Below are positions 11,906 to 24,900 of a stretch of DNA of 64,000 nt, one piece after another. Both the position numbers and the translations under genes were made by a program. The stretch comes from Capitulum mitella. Taxonomy: Eukaryota; Arthropoda; Thecostraca; Pollicipedomorpha; Pollicipedidae. Below the pieces are notes generated by a model. It was given only the letters and a program-made list of their open reading frames with translations. It was not told the origin of the DNA and made no database searches. The stretch spans positions 8,703,551 through 8,767,550 of the forward strand of contig CP099844.1 in NCBI GenBank assembly GCA_030062745.1, given 5' to 3'. Each line of letters begins with the position of its first letter. Position 1 is the stretch's first letter.

Positions 11906-14569
11906 CCACTACCAGCCGAGACCTCGGCCCTTCCATCAAATGACCTCTCGGAGATGAACGGGCGCCAGGGGGCAGGCAGACGCTGAAAGGCCAACGGCTA
12001 CAAATAAAGACAAATGGCCCATGGGGAACACAGCCCCGAGGGACAAACGGGCATTAGGAACAGAGCTCAAGGCGATAGGCAAGTTTCCACTCATGGACAT
12101 ACGACTCGTTGACTGACCTTCGTTCAGGACGGAGCACGGTCGCTGTGTCTCCCAGGTTCAAACGGTAGTTCGGAGACAAACGGTAGAGTAGGGACGATCA
12201 ACCGCTCAGGAACAGCTGATCTGTTGCGTTGAGCACTCCATTCCGTGGCGACCAGCTGATTTCACCGGCCGGGTCCATACAAAATGCCCGGCTGACAAAG
12301 TGGTCCAGACATGAGACGCGGAACTGACATTCCATTTCACTTGAATTTCATCAGCTGTAGACCAGGACGTCTCGAACACAGCTCGACCGGCGTGCCGTGT
12401 ATCCGTTTCGAGAACGACGTTTTACCGTGTCTCTGACGGTCATTCACCACGGCTCATTCATTTCCGAGGCGATATACGAACCTTTGTAGCTTGCTTTGTG
12501 GACCAATCCTTTGAGTCATGCTCTAGCCGTGTCACTTTCACCCCCGCGCATCCGGAGGAGTCCCACACAGCGGTGCCGAAATCGGTCCATGGAAGATAAA
12601 CGACATTAGACTCTCACATGGGATGCGGTCGTTTCAGGAAACGTTGGCCATTCTAACGATCTGCATAGCACCCAATCAATAACCTGCATTTAGGTTGGAC
12701 TTCGCTTGCAAGGATGTCATTCTGTAGAAAGCGGCGTGAGAATTTCTCGTCACAGACACGTTGGTTATTCATGGCTGTATGCCGGTAATGGAGGCATCGG
12801 AGTGACACTCAGCCGCGAAAAATGTCGGTTTGGCTCTTTTCGTGGACGCATTAAAGACATTCGAAACTCACTGTAAAAAATACTGCTTCAGATTTTGGAA
12901 GGTTTTACCAAGGGCGTTGACACGTGGCAGAAAGGTTAGCCCTCGCCAGTGCATGGGGTGGGGTCACACCCTCAGAGGAGTGTAAACCCCCTGAGACCCC
13001 AAAACGACCGCTTCAATCGCTCTGAAAATTTGGATAGATGAATACTGATTTTCATTTATACACTGCCTAACAATCTGGGGTTAAGACCTTGACAGGTCAT
13101 CGCCGAAAAATAAATCACGGCTCGTCTTGTCATGGAGAAATCATGTTACGACGACAGCATTCATCGGTTAGGCGTGTTATGTCACTAAGAAATCTTAAAT
13201 CTTATAAATGACTACCACTCATGGTGCCAGTGACCCCGCACTGTAAACCTTACTTAGGTCAAAGTCATCTAAGGTCAAAATCGTGAACTGGGGTCACTGA
13301 TTTTTTTATCTTTTATCGACCTGAGAGGGGTCACGATATTATCATACACATTGCTTTGTATACCAATAGTATCTTAAGTATTTATTCATCATCAGACTTT
13401 GTACCATGTTTTTCAAACGTGCCCTTTAGGTTACGTCTCTTAGGACCCGATCGAAACCGGAATCCACCGACATGGCCTTCTTTGAGGTCGCCTGTAAGGT
13501 CACAGTATGACCAGAAAGGGTCAAACCAGGTATCAGCGTGTAGCTTAAGGACCAAGGTACGCGCCCGGTTTTGTTTGTTTCAGTGCTACAAAACGTTGCG
13601 TTTGGAAACTGTTGAGGGGTTCGTAGCAACCTCCATGGACAGGTGATGACCAAAGAACGAATAATTGCTGAGTGTTAATACTTGGCAGAGAAAGCCATCG
13701 CTGGCCTGTGTTGACTTCTTATCGTAACCCATCGTCATGTCTTACGTAGATCGTTGGGTTACTCTAGAACGTTCTTTATTCGACAGGATGCCATTTTTAT
13801 GAAATGGCATCCCACGTCTGAAAACGTGGGGCAGGTATTTTGAAAACGTAATCGCTTGTCACCATCCAGGTGGCCTGTAATGCTGGCATATTTTTTGCCA
13901 AGAAGATATCGGAAGAGCTATGTCAAAATCCAAATTCGGGTTTAAGGTAGTGCAAATTGTGCTACTTATAATTGTGTGCAATCTTAGCTAAGACAACTTT
14001 TAGTGTCCGTGGAGCCAATTTCGAGGCAGTGAATCCGTTTGCGAGAAGGAAATCACATTCTCTGATAGTGACATACGCTCTACACAGACGTTCGCGCAGT
14101 CTGGGCATTGTACTAGGAAGCTTATATGTTCATCACATTGTACGTGAAAAGTGGTGGCGGTCCATGGTGCCACCACTTTTCCCTTGCCAAGTGTGTTCAG
14201 CCCTGGTGAAACCATCTGGAGCACCGTCTGAGAACAATTGAAAGTACATTGACTAAAACCTTATTTTTTACAATCCTTTGTATCTGCAATTGCACGACCT
14301 TACCGTCATTTTTATGACATATATTTGTTAAGTGTACTATTATATACATAAGCACATCTTGTCTTATATACATAAATGTATGTATCTTATATACATAAGC
14401 ATAATTTTAAACATAACAGCTGTCAAAATCATTGAAAGCCTTCATTATCATGAGACATTTCGCGCGGATTCGATACTCCCAGCCGCTCATCAGCGGTGTG
14501 AATCTTCGGCCCGGAGACTGACGGCCGGTCAGTTTCCCCGTCCGTTGACGTACCAGGCAGGAGTTACCT
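11906..14569. other. No gene seen
   Basis: AT-rich DNA with few open frames; none has a domain or exon-like boundaries. It contains direct AGGTCA half-sites near 13250-13285 and the tandem hairpins at 13786-13830. Confidence 0.6.
13786..13830. repeat. Two adjacent small hairpins
   Basis: Hairpin one pairs 13786-13796 with 13802-13812 (11 bp, 5-base loop). Hairpin two pairs 13811-13817 with 13824-13830 (CCCACGT with ACGTGGG, 6-base loop). They overlap by two bases, so they abut or compete. This may be a mobile-element end or a structured RNA segment; no associated protein gene is visible nearby. Confidence 0.85.
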
Positions 14570-14574
14570 CTTCC

Positions 14575-14775
14575 GTGACCGGACGGAACTGGAGTCTGCT
14601 GCAGTGACCCGAGTTGGGCTGCTGCTCTAAAGAGGGCTGGGCTGTTACGGTGATGGGGCTGGTGGTGCTGCAGTGACGGGAGTTGGGCTGCTGCTCTGAC
14701 GGGAGCTGGGCTGTTGCAGAGACGGGACTGAGTTCCGCTGCAGTGATGGGAGTTGGACTTCTGCTGTGATGGCAC
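14575..14775 (+). repeat. Degenerate tandem repeat (CTGCAGTGA..GGGAGTTGGGCTG family)
   Basis: Units of about 30-60 bp carrying GCTGCAGTGA, GAGTTGGGCTGCTGCTCT and GCTGGGCTGTT recur several times with substitutions. The Gln/Ser/Pro-rich open frames on the - strand across this block come from the repeat. Confidence 0.7.
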
Positions 14776-16389
14776 TGGCGTCTCCTGCAGAGCGGGACGG
14801 TCCCAGTACGCCATCTGTCGCTGCGCCGTCGTCGCCGTCAAACCGTTGTCCACCGACCGCCGACACCGGTACCCCGGCCGCGGCGGCCGCCGCCGCTGCC
14901 GGCAGCGGTCACGGCGGCTTCACGCGCCGTTCGCGGTCCACGGCGGAGGAGGGGAGGCCTGGGTGTACGCAGCAGGTGCAACGACGGTCACAGTAGCGAC
15001 GCGGTCGGCGACCACGGAAAGCTGATGCACTGGTGGCGGGTACAGGCGCGAGCAGCTGAGGTGGCTGGGCAGTGGCGCCGAGCCCCGCTGTGGCGCTCAC
15101 TGGTGCCGGCTCGGGAGACTGCGGAGGACTGCTGTGTAGATACGGTCCGCCGCTGTGACGTTGGAGGCTAAACGTGTGGGTGTAATCGTGCAGCGACCGG
15201 AAGGACGGCTGACATTACTATACTGGTGAGAAATGCAGCGGCTTTGTCCACAGTACAGTCATTTCATGCGACGTCGTTAGCATTGGTCATTTCAGGTACA
15301 ATGATTTGAATGGACCTCGAAAAACCAGTTTCCCAAAATGAACCTAAATCAGTTACCCGGAAACTGATGAATTCTGACTAAATAAAGTCAAGCCCAAGTT
15401 TCGAGAAACATGGTGATGCTCGGAGATTTGGTTTTTATACCAGCTGTACTCTTGCGGCGCTTCGGTACAACCTGTTTGCGTCCTTTCTCGACTTCGGCAA
15501 TAGCCACAACTCACGATGAGACAGTTTGCGTCCACTCGATGGCACCGGCCACAATGCCCAGTGAGCAGAGACAGCCGGGTAACAAACGACGCCATCTGGC
15601 CCGTACTCCGGGCCTCGCTTCTCCTGAAACTGCGTCCTGTATGTCGTCACTGCGGTGAGAGGTGCTACTCCTGGAACGGTCCCGAACAGCTTCCGGTCGG
15701 CCGTGTTTGCCCACCGATGATTCCGCAGTTTCAGACGCCGTTCTGATATTGCCAGTGCTGGGTTTCTGCGGTGATACATTGTTGCATAGTGGTGAGAGGA
15801 CAGCTGTGGTAGGGTGGGATCGTCACTGTGTTATCCCATGCTGGATGCTTTGATTCCCCAAAATATGTGTTACTGCATGCCATTTTTAAGCGAGGCATTT
15901 AAACGAAGGTTTATATGGCTAAATACCGTTTTCGAAGACATTTTGCCACGCTCTGCTGCTGCTGGAGAACTTGCCTTTGCCAGATGCTCGTAAAACACCT
16001 GGAACTATTACATAAGCTGATTCTTGAAGATAAGTTCCGGGCCCACATCTGCTGTTTCATCCCTGAAGCAGTCAGTCTTAGTAAAAGCGAAAATAAGCTC
16101 GCACGCAGATGACGGATAACAGTATGGAGTAACCGTTATGCGGTCGATAACGAGTTTGAGAATATTATCAGTTTTCTATACATAACGCCATAATGCCACG
16201 CAGGTCAACGGTAGCGAAGCGGTGCTGTCTCGCGCTCGCCCTTCTCGAGCTCGACACGTGCAGGCCTCAGCTCCGGCGGCGGCGAAAGTCCGGAGCGACA
16301 CCCGTAACGGGCCAGGCTAGCCTCCCCGAGTCCGCAGCGTCAGTCGTCACGCAGGCCGCTGCCGCCTGCCGACCCCAGTCGCGGTCCGC
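14776..16389. other. No gene seen: GC-rich to about 15150, then mixed
   Basis: The first part is GC-rich and rich in CpG. The remainder has only short frames with no domain and no paired splice sites that I can support. Confidence 0.55.
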
Positions 16390-16620
16390 GGCCCCGCGGG
16401 TTCGCGGATGCCGGCTTCCCGGGTCCGCGGGTCTCGGGGCCGGGTAGCGGAGAATCGGCTGTCGTCTGCGGCGCGTGGTTTCGGCTCCCGGGTCCGGATC
16501 CATGGGTCCCGGGTCCCGGGTGCGCGGATCCCCGGGTCCCGTATCCGCAGACCGCCGGGCCCCGGGGCAATGGGTCCCGGGTCCCAGGTCCGCGGGCCCC
16601 CGGGTCCCAGGCCGGGCGAA
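16390..16620 (+). repeat. Very GC-rich CCGGGTCCCGGGT-type repeat
   Basis: Variants of GGGTCCCGGGT and TCCGCGGGT recur throughout this stretch. Several overlapping frames stay open on both strands (Gly, Pro, Arg and Ser-rich), as expected for a GC-rich simple repeat. It is not called as coding. Confidence 0.75.
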
Positions 16621-16769
16621 TCGGCTGGCGGCCGGCGGAGTCGCGGCCCGCTGCGGCGGCCACCTTGGCGTGACGGGGTCAGGCAGAGTCAGCGAGTACC
16701 ACCCGGGGCGGGGACCGTCCGCCCGTGACGGCAGCACGCTCCGAGAGAGGGGTGGAGTTCACCACCCCT

Positions 16770-16918
16770 AGGTCTGTCTCCTCTCTTTCTCTCTCCCACT
16801 CAAATAGTTCTCTCTCGCTGTCTGTCTTCGTTTCCCTTTTCCTCTCTTCTCCACCATTCTACCTATTCATCTATCCGTCTTTACTTCCTTTTCTGTCTCA
16901 CTTCCCTTTCTGTCGCTG
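16770..16918 (+). repeat. Polypyrimidine (CT-rich) tract
   Basis: About 150 bases are dominated by C and T with CTCTCT runs. An open frame starting near 16725 translates as Ser/Leu/Phe-rich sequence, which is a composition effect. Such tracts can adopt triplex structures or act as splice-acceptor-like sequence, but neither use is shown here. Confidence 0.75.
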
Positions 16919-17589
16919 GACCGCAGAATCAACCGAAGAAAGTGCTGCCCGGTCGCGGCGGATCAGACCACGAGGCGAGTGTTGTCCGTGGCTTTACCGC
17001 TGCTCACACACTGGGCTGGAAACGGCGCGATTCCACGCCACCCGGCCATCTGCAGTCCGGGCCCAGGTGGCTTTCGGAGCCAGTTGCTGGGAAGGTCGAG
17101 TGGTGATGACGCTGCTGTTTGTAGACCGATGAGAGATGCAGGTTATCTGGCAGTCGGATAGATGCATCCCGCTGACAAGGCTGAACCACCCCTGGTGCTG
17201 TTTTCTGGGCCTAAATTGTCACCACCACCGGTCTCCGGAGCAGAACAGAAGCTCCGATCTGGGCCGAGGGTTTTTTGGGGTGGAGGGGGTGTGAGTTTGC
17301 TAGACGACACCTGTAGACAACTGTTTTGCTTTTGACGTGTTTTCCTTGGGCAATAATTACAGATGAGCAGATGATAGGACCGGCTTCCGCCAGCAATTTT
17401 GTTTTTTCCTGCTGTGAAGTTGCGTTGCAGCAGCCGCTCGAGCAGTTTTCAATTGATGGCAGGTGCTCTGTAATAACGAAAGCGATGTAGTTGACCTGCT
17501 TAAATGCAGTGTGACGTTCGTTGCGGGAGCTGAATATGCTGCGGCCTAACACCAGTGGTGGGACGGATAAGTATTATGCTGTCGTTGCG

Positions 17590-18112
17590 GTGAACACTCG
17601 GTAACAGCCCGAACTAGAAATGCGTCTGTCAGACACTGGTGCGCGGCAGTGGGGCGGAACTTTGCCCAGCGGAGCCTCTCCGCAGCCGGGGCGGAACTCC
17701 GACGCAGCGGACCCCGTCGGCCGAGGACGGAGCCCGACCCAGCGGAGCCTGTCCGCGCGGACACGCCTCCGTCGGAGGTCCGTCGCGGCGACGACGGTGA
17801 AAGACCGGCCGTCGGTTACGTCAGCGCGGCTTCCCGCTCCCTCCCGGACGGGGCGGCGGCGCCCCGGCCGTCGCGGGCCGGGCGTCCGGCCAGATGATGC
17901 CACACCGCCGACACGGCCACTGTCACTTTCCTTTCGGAGCAGATGGGACACCGGCGAGAGTGAAACTGTTCGGGTGGCGCGCGTGGCGGTCGGTAGTCGC
18001 TGCCGGGCGTGCGCGGTGTCGGATGTGCGTCTGGGTGGACGGAGCGCGGCAGAGCAGAGCCTGGGGTGATCAGAGCGTCGCGGTGCGGCCCTGACGCCCC
18101 AGCGGCGGCGCC
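17590..18112 (+). promoter_or_regulatory. espn: CpG- and GC-rich region upstream of candidate first exon: possible promoter and 5' UTR
   Basis: Dense GC and CpG sequence leads directly to a strong-context ATG at 18113. An in-frame TGA at 18092-18094 closes the frame just upstream of that ATG. The AG at 18101-18102, preceded by CTGACGCCCC, could also be a 3' splice site, in which case the true promoter lies further upstream, for example near the GC-rich patch ending at 2263. No TATA box is evident. Confidence 0.35.
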
Positions 18113-18213
18113 ATGGCCGCGGAGGAGGCTCCCGCCCGCAGTCTCTCTCGCTCCGGACACCCGCTCTCCAGGAAGGAGCATATCTGCCTGAATCTGGGAG
18201 ACGCTAACGAGAG
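18113..18213 (+). CDS. espn: Candidate first coding exon of espin/forked homolog (33 codons plus 2 bases)
   Basis: ATG lies in an excellent initiation context (GGCGCCATGG). The frame stays open for 33 codons, beginning MAAEEAPARS and ending DANE, and runs into a strong donor (GAGAG, then GTGAGC). It ends in phase 2, exactly what the ankyrin exon at 28919 needs; joining them completes an Arg codon before YGRANVLRW. The peptide is charged and serine-rich and shows no ankyrin signature, although the next exon begins in the middle of an ankyrin repeat. The repeat's first half is therefore missing in this splice form. Vertebrate espins have about three more ankyrin repeats before this point. These could come from exons upstream of the window, making this an alternative start or a chance match. 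Confidence 0.4.
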
Positions 18214-20448
18214 GTGAGCCGCGCGTGAGAAAGTGCGCGGACTGGTCGTAGAAAGCCGCCCCATGGCCCGAGTCCTGGACTGGTTTGACGAAGCTGAGTA
18301 TCCACAGTTGGTCCAGCCCCGCCGCGGGCCAGAAAAACCTGCAGCCAACCGCCGGCGGACCGTCAATTCACTTTCACGGCGCGTCAGGCACCGTCTAAGT
18401 CCCGCTTTTGAAAATATATATCAGGTTTCATTTAATTTTATTCCGTAATTTCCCCAGATCTCTAGGATCTGCGTTGTTCTGTCATATGCAGCAAGAGGAG
18501 CAGTATTCAGTTACTCACAGTTCATTGTTCTATGACTTGACAGCCGTAAACTTACAAGTCATAAAGCTGACAGAACACGCTGCGACAACATTTAAGTTTC
18601 AGCTGATTAAACCCGTCTGAAACTATAAAAATACGACAACACACACTTCTAATAAAAAGTGGTCCACTTTCTTCGTAGTGCTTCGTAGGAATTAGAGCGA
18701 ACGGAGAAGCGAGGACGCACGTGGGGCACCGTGGGAAAGGTATCAAAAGTGCGGTGAATAGCATGCTGACACCTAATCTAGCAACAGAGTTTGATCGAAG
18801 TTATTTCTAAATTCGGAAGGATAATAGTCGGTATATCAGGTGTTCGCGGATTTGTTTCACTGTTTATCCCGAACAGAAACGAACACTGAGGACACAATCG
18901 ACTGTCCCGCTCTATTTCGCTCCCTAAAACTGTCCGAAAATTGGTCTCCGGCTTTCAGTCATTATAATTGAACTGTGTCTTGGTTGAAAAAGAGTATCCA
19001 GTCAATCAATGCTTCCCATACGTTCTCTTTACATCAATGTGAAATTGAATACGTGGAAGGAATCACTGTGTCCTTTTGCCTTCTTTTTTGGATGCTGAGA
19101 CCATTATTTTCGACACAATAACTGAAGTGACTTCTCTCCGCCTTGTTCGAAGTTTCTAACATCGCCACGCACATTCTGATCTCACTATTCACGTAGCCAT
19201 TTTGATCACTACTGCAAAGAAAAGAAGAAACTTGGGAGGCCAGTTCTAACCTGAAGTTGTCTCTGATCAATAACAGATGATTATGTAGCCCTTTCCCATT
19301 CAGGGGTGGATTTTCTCTGGTGCTGGTTGGAATAAGAGCGTAGAAATAACGATAGAAAGGGCAAGTAATTGTAGAAATTTCTGCTTCATTCGATCTGCCA
19401 GCACGCGGTAGGATTTGCGCGTTCAATATGTGGACTGTCACTTGAGCTGTATATGCTTGAGTGAGATGTATGTTGATAAGTAATATTTAGTCAGAGGACA
19501 TACATGAAATTCAGAAATTAAAACAACTTGCGTTAAACTCTGAATTTCCTGTATGTTAAAACGTCTTTGAAAGGCATTCGAAATGAAGGAATAATGCAAT
19601 TGGTCGGAAACGAATAAAATCACTATTTGCTTTATCCAAAGGAAGACGCCCATGCATAGGCAGGCCACATGCACGACAAAAACATGTCAACTCAGTATCA
19701 TTTGACAGCAAGTACATTCGTAGGAAAGCCTTTGTCTGACAAAGAACAAGACCCTCCTCTTGTTTTTAAACCTCGTCCAGCCGCGTGAAAGCCCAACTGA
19801 CAGGGCATTCGATATAAGAAGTAATTCATGACAACAGGGGCTTTTGCTGTCATTGGCACTGGACGTATATTACATATTTTCACCCATAATTCCTATGGGC
19901 ACGTTCGTTCAATGAGAAAGTGAAATACTTTTTTATGTCATTTTTCACTGGATGCCTAGTCAGATTTATTACAAATTAGCTATGGTTGTACACCTAGGCA
20001 GTGACAATCGCTAGGCAGTGAAATATTTTGCTTTACACACACCTTTGTGCCTGTTGGCTGACTTATAAAGATCCTGGGCATGAAACTGTGGAGACGGAAA
20101 TGACACAAATAATATTTCCGTTTATTTGATTTATTCAGATATGTATTTACATCAAAATGTTTGCGTGCTTCTACATGACTGCATTATTCTGCTATTGCAG
20201 ACCAACGCTAGGCCGAAAATACGTTAACGATGACGATAGGATGATGATTACAATGATATTAGAGGGCGTGAATGAATGGCTTGTGCCGTCACTCTGAAGA
20301 GACGAGAAGATGAATTAGGTCAACACGTGCATGTGTGTCAATTCCCCGTTTTCTAGTAAACAAAACGCTAACTCGAATTGCCTTTCCATTCGGATGCTAT
20401 TAATGTCAAAACCTGCTTTTCATCCCACGTCCGCGAGAGGATGAGATT

Positions 20449-20450
<2 letters not shown>

Positions 20451-20496
<46 letters not shown>
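20451..20496 (+). repeat. (CA)n microsatellite, 23 units
   Basis: An uninterrupted run of about 23 CA dinucleotides. It is likely polymorphic in length. Confidence 0.97.
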
Positions 20497-20497
<1 letters not shown>

Positions 20498-21394
20498 GTA
20501 GTAATGTATGGCAACAGGTGCGCTAACCAACCGAATGTCGTACCGGTTGTGTTGTGTTTGACAAAAAATCCCGGTTTTACCCTGTTGCTCCCGCGTCGTT
20601 ATTGAATTTGCGTCACCGAAATACGGCTTTGGCTTAAATCTAGTCGCGTATTACTTAAACTGATGGCAGCCAGTGATGGGAGGTTTCATCACCCTTATGT
20701 CTTGAATCTAAGATAAACACAACAAGCAAGAGATAGCTCGCTCTTATATAGGGCTTTACTGTTCTGCACTCTTACAGAGCGAGTCAGTTCGCTGTCAGTA
20801 CCATCGCGACGATGGCTCTCAATATCTATAGTCACCTTTTATGCCTGTGATAAGAGGCAGATGATTTTCGGTACCTGTCATACTTTCTTTCGGTACCTGT
20901 CATTTAAACGTCCGCCAAGTTTCTTACTATTAAATTTTACCTCAGAGCCATTACGCTTTAATGAACAGCATTTTGAGGCATGAATAACATTTTAATAACT
21001 CCGAAATACTCCTCGCACTTTGACGGACGACGGTATCTCAGGGGTGCCACGCCTGGACAGCTCTGGAGGGGGGGGGTGACCACCCAGACCAATTAGTGCA
21101 TATTCCCAAATGGGCCGAAAGGAAGGCCAGAATGTCTCGCGGCTCGCCTGGGCTGAACCTGTTGGCGCGGTTACGGAGAAAGTCGGGGAGTGCGGGCGGC
21201 TCGTGGGGTGGAGGGGTGCGTTTGGGCGCAGTGCTGGGGGACCGAGGCGGGAGACAGGACGACTCGATTGTGGTGGCCAGCGAAAGCGCCCCGCCCCGCG
21301 CCCTGTCGGCAGTTACCGCTCGTCGAGGTCAGTGCATCGCGTTTTACCTGGCGGGACGCTGACAGCTGCCGTTGTCGCCGTTACGGCAATGGGT

Positions 21395-21480
21395 GGCGCT
21401 GGAGACCAGTGACGGAGACCAGTGACCAGTGACGCAGACCGGTGGCCAGTGACGCCGGAGACCAGTGACGGGGACTCCGA
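21395..21480 (+). repeat. Short tandem repeat of GGAGACCAGTGAC type
   Basis: Four or five imperfect copies of a 10-14-bp unit containing GACCAGTGACG lie in a GC-rich patch. No gene is associated. Confidence 0.75.
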
Positions 21481-21689
21481 TGGTGGGGATACGCCGCACA
21501 CAGTCCGGGTACGTGCGGCGGCCACGGCGCAACCACCGGCGTGTTCGAACATCTGTGCCCGGTGGTCTTCTTCCACTCCCACTCCGCCGGCGCTCCTTCG
21601 TAGAACTCGTGACCCGTGCGACCAGGAGTGACCGATTACTGGCTCTCTCCGTCGGCTGGCTGAGTCTCCCGAACTCCGTTCCTAGCCAA

Positions 21690-22480
21690 GGTCTGTATGT
21701 CTGTCTTCACCCAACGGATCTGTCCTTGTCCACTATCTGTCCTCCTGTCTGTCGGCAAGTCGGTCTCTTTATTTGTTTGCTTTTGATTGTCACTGTTTGT
21801 CTTTGATCGCCGCAATATGTTTGGCCGTCCTTTGGTCTTCTGGCCTCTGTCTGTCCATTGGTCTTGGCCATGGTTTTTGTTTGTCCCTGTCCATTTTTTT
21901 TCCTCTGTTTTTTCCGTCCCTCTGCCTTTTGTTGCCTTTTTCCTAGTCAGTTCTGTCTTGGCTTGCTCCTGTTTGTGTGCTTCGCCGTCTGTTCGCTATC
22001 TATCTATTTCGCAGTTTATGAATCAAGCTTCCGTTTGTCTGCCCGCCAGTTGGTCTGTATGCTGCTCTGTTGATCTACCTGTTTGCCGCAAACTTATTTG
22101 TGTGCTTTTTTGCTTCCCTGTGTGCCTCTACCGGTGTGTCGGTCGTCCACGCCGGTTCATCTGTCCTTCCCTCCATCTCTTAGTCTTCCTCGCAGTCAAC
22201 CAGCATGTCAGTCAGTCTAGCAACCGATTTCTCTACCTATGTGTGTACTTCTTTCTCTCTCGCAGTAAACCTCTCACTCGGTCGTCTACCAGTGTGTCTG
22301 CCCCTTGTTGTGTTAATCAGTCGTTCTGTCTGTGTCTCTGTCAGTCTGTCTGTCCCTCAGGCTCACGGTCTCCGAGTAGGTCCGTCAGTCCGTCCTCAGT
22401 CGGTTGGTCAGTGTGATCATCTCTCGGTCTGACTGCCCATCTCTTAGTTGGTTCGTCAGTATGTCCCTCAGTGTGTCTGC
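21690..22480 (+). repeat. Degenerate GTCTGT/CTGTC-rich low-complexity region
   Basis: GTCTGTC, TCGGTC and CAGTCTGTC motifs recur for nearly 800 bases, with almost all stretches biased to T, C and G. The 209-codon open frame from 21787 is Ser/Val/Cys/Leu-rich and repetitive. I read it as a by-product of this composition, not a gene. Confidence 0.65.
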
Positions 22481-24689
22481 ACGTACCGGCTACCCACCGT
22501 CAGTGCCGCTGACGCTGGTGTGGCGAAGGCCGAGCCGCACTCGCTGTGAGGCCGCCGCCCGCTGTGGCCCACATACCTTCACCTACAGCCGGCGGCGCCG
22601 GCGCCGGGTCAGTCAACCCCGTACCCGGGACGGCGGCCGGTAGGGCGAACACCCCTGCACCTGGCAGGGCGCCGCTGCCCAGTGAACCTTTGCGGGCATG
22701 CTCCGGAGCCGGATGGGGAGGGGTTGGGCTCGCTGCGTAATGAACCGCGGGCGGCCATGACGCGCGCATGGTCGGCCCTGTAGATGTGTTCCAGCGGAAC
22801 ATTGCTCCCTGATTATCGCCATCCTGGTTCTGGGTACAAGATACGGAATATAGGTGTCGCATATGCTTTTTTTTACTGCGCATCAGAATATCTTCTTTTT
22901 TGCTGCATTGTCGTTACGATGCCTTTAAAACTCAAACAACAATCAAATGAAGTAACTCTAGACTTGATCCTTTTCAGCTAGGCGGTTGCTCATGCAACCG
23001 ACTTCTGTTTATGCAAAGGCTGGCAAGAGAGTACTCTCTCATCTCCTTGAGGCATCTCAGGTCATCGAAATAACGCACCGTTGAGTGTCTGATCACATGC
23101 AAACAGGCTGATGAAAGCAACCAGGTCAACGAGTGTCTGTTCCGCTCTGCTGCCGGCTCAAGCGACATTAAACCTTCTGCACACGGTCTGGCTTACTGCG
23201 CCTCTCCCGGCACTCCACTGAGCTCGCTCACTCACGTGAGCGGCTCACTGCCTGCCGGCAGCGCGGCGTGGCCCTGCCTGTCACGGGAAAGTGAGCCGGG
23301 TCGTGGTTGAGACGTCAGGGGCGGCGGCGTCCGCCCGCGCCGCGCGCTGACACAGGTGACCGGAAGCCGCGGTCCGGCGGGGCGAGCGGTGGCGCATCTA
23401 ACCACCTCCGGGATCGGCTCCGGTCACGCCCTGACGTCAACAGGGGGGCCAAACAACGGACGAGAGCCGCTCCCGCCGCCGCCTCGCCCGTCCGTCTCAA
23501 TTTCACAACACGGCGCGTCGAAAGGTGTGCAATTATGAGGCCCGAGGACACTTTTTGTCGGATGCCGAGCAGAAAACACGAGAGGTTATCGTGCAGATAA
23601 AGGGACTGTTCTCGGGCTGCTAATGTGTCTGGCTCGGTTGATGGACTTTCCTCGTCAAATGCTTTGTCTTTGTCAGCGAACTCTTCCAACACCAGGCCAT
23701 GGCGTCAAAGAAAACAAAGCAAAATATTAGGTACACTTCTGACTGCCTTGGGTTTTCTGAGGTATAGGCTTATAATGCAAATACAGCATTGCATTCGTGA
23801 CGTGACGCGAAAGCAGTGCTATGCAGTCACTGTCAGCTTCCCTAAAAATTAATACGTACGGCCTGAAACATGAATTTCACGTGTGGCAGAGGCGGCCAGG
23901 GCGTCATTTTTTTCGTCACGTCTCTAAACGTGACGAACACACCATTGACAGGGCCAACACTGGTGTCGGCTAACAAGCGCGTGACAAACGTAGACAGACC
24001 AGACGGACCAGTGCGATGGAATGAAATGGGTCTGTTGCATGGGTGGTGCCAATTAATTCCGTCGTGAGAGGGTACTGTTCTTGTGCGCTTACATAGTTCA
24101 TTTCTGACAACACGCTCAATTATTGCCTTCTTGACTGCATTCCTTGGAACCTGTTTCAAGGACTGCTTTGAGTGTGTTGCTGGGTATTGAAATCACGTTC
24201 AGTTGCGACAGATGGCACGACGTATTTGCCATTCACTTTTGTTTTGACAAACACAGTTAGCAAATGATGTCAGCAGCTCATGAGTATGCAGAGCTTACAG
24301 CAATAACTTACGCAATGAACACGTCAGATTGTGTTAGGGGCAACATTTTTAAAGCGTACTTTGTGCAGAAAGTTATCCATTTTTGTATATTGTTCTTTAT
24401 TGTATTTGACGCCACCACGTTCACTGCTGCTAAAGTAATGTCCGAAGGAAAACGTCAATCGGACTAGTTCCGATGTATTTCTACACAATTTCATGTCATC
24501 GTCTGTTTAGCCAGTGCCGTAAGCACTGCATTTAGTTATCCTCAATTTATCTCGGCACAGACAGTGCGAAGCACTTGGTGCATGGCTGCGCTGCGGCAGA
24601 GGTGCAGGGGCCTCGGCCTCGTCCACACACAGTTCTCAAACAATGGCGATAGGCGCGAGATACCGTCCGGCACACGCAACGCCGTCACC

Positions 24690-24900
24690 GTGTCCACATT
24701 GTCCGCGGACAGGTAGCGGTCTGCCGCCTGGCCGCGCGGACGAGCGCAGACGAGCCTGGACGAGCGCGGACGGGTCTTTAACAGCGCGGACAAGTGCGAA
24801 CGAGCCCGCATGAGTGCGGACGAGACGATATAAGACCGGCCGAGCGTGAACGAGCACAGACGAGCCTGGACAATCGCTAACGAAACCGGACGAGTCGAGT
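24690..24900 (+). repeat. Degenerate minisatellite of GCGGACGAGCC type
   Basis: About 12-15 imperfect copies of a 10-16-bp unit with the core GGACGAGC or GAACGAGC. The Arg/Ser/Val-rich open frames on the - strand here reflect the repeat. Confidence 0.8.

Noticed and set aside
11362..11994. Overlapping frames of 193-211 codons on both strands
   Set aside because: All derive from the degenerate minisatellite at 11.56-11.91 kb.
21787..22416. 209-codon open frame on the + strand
   Set aside because: Ser/Val/Cys/Leu-rich translation of a degenerate GTCTGT repeat.
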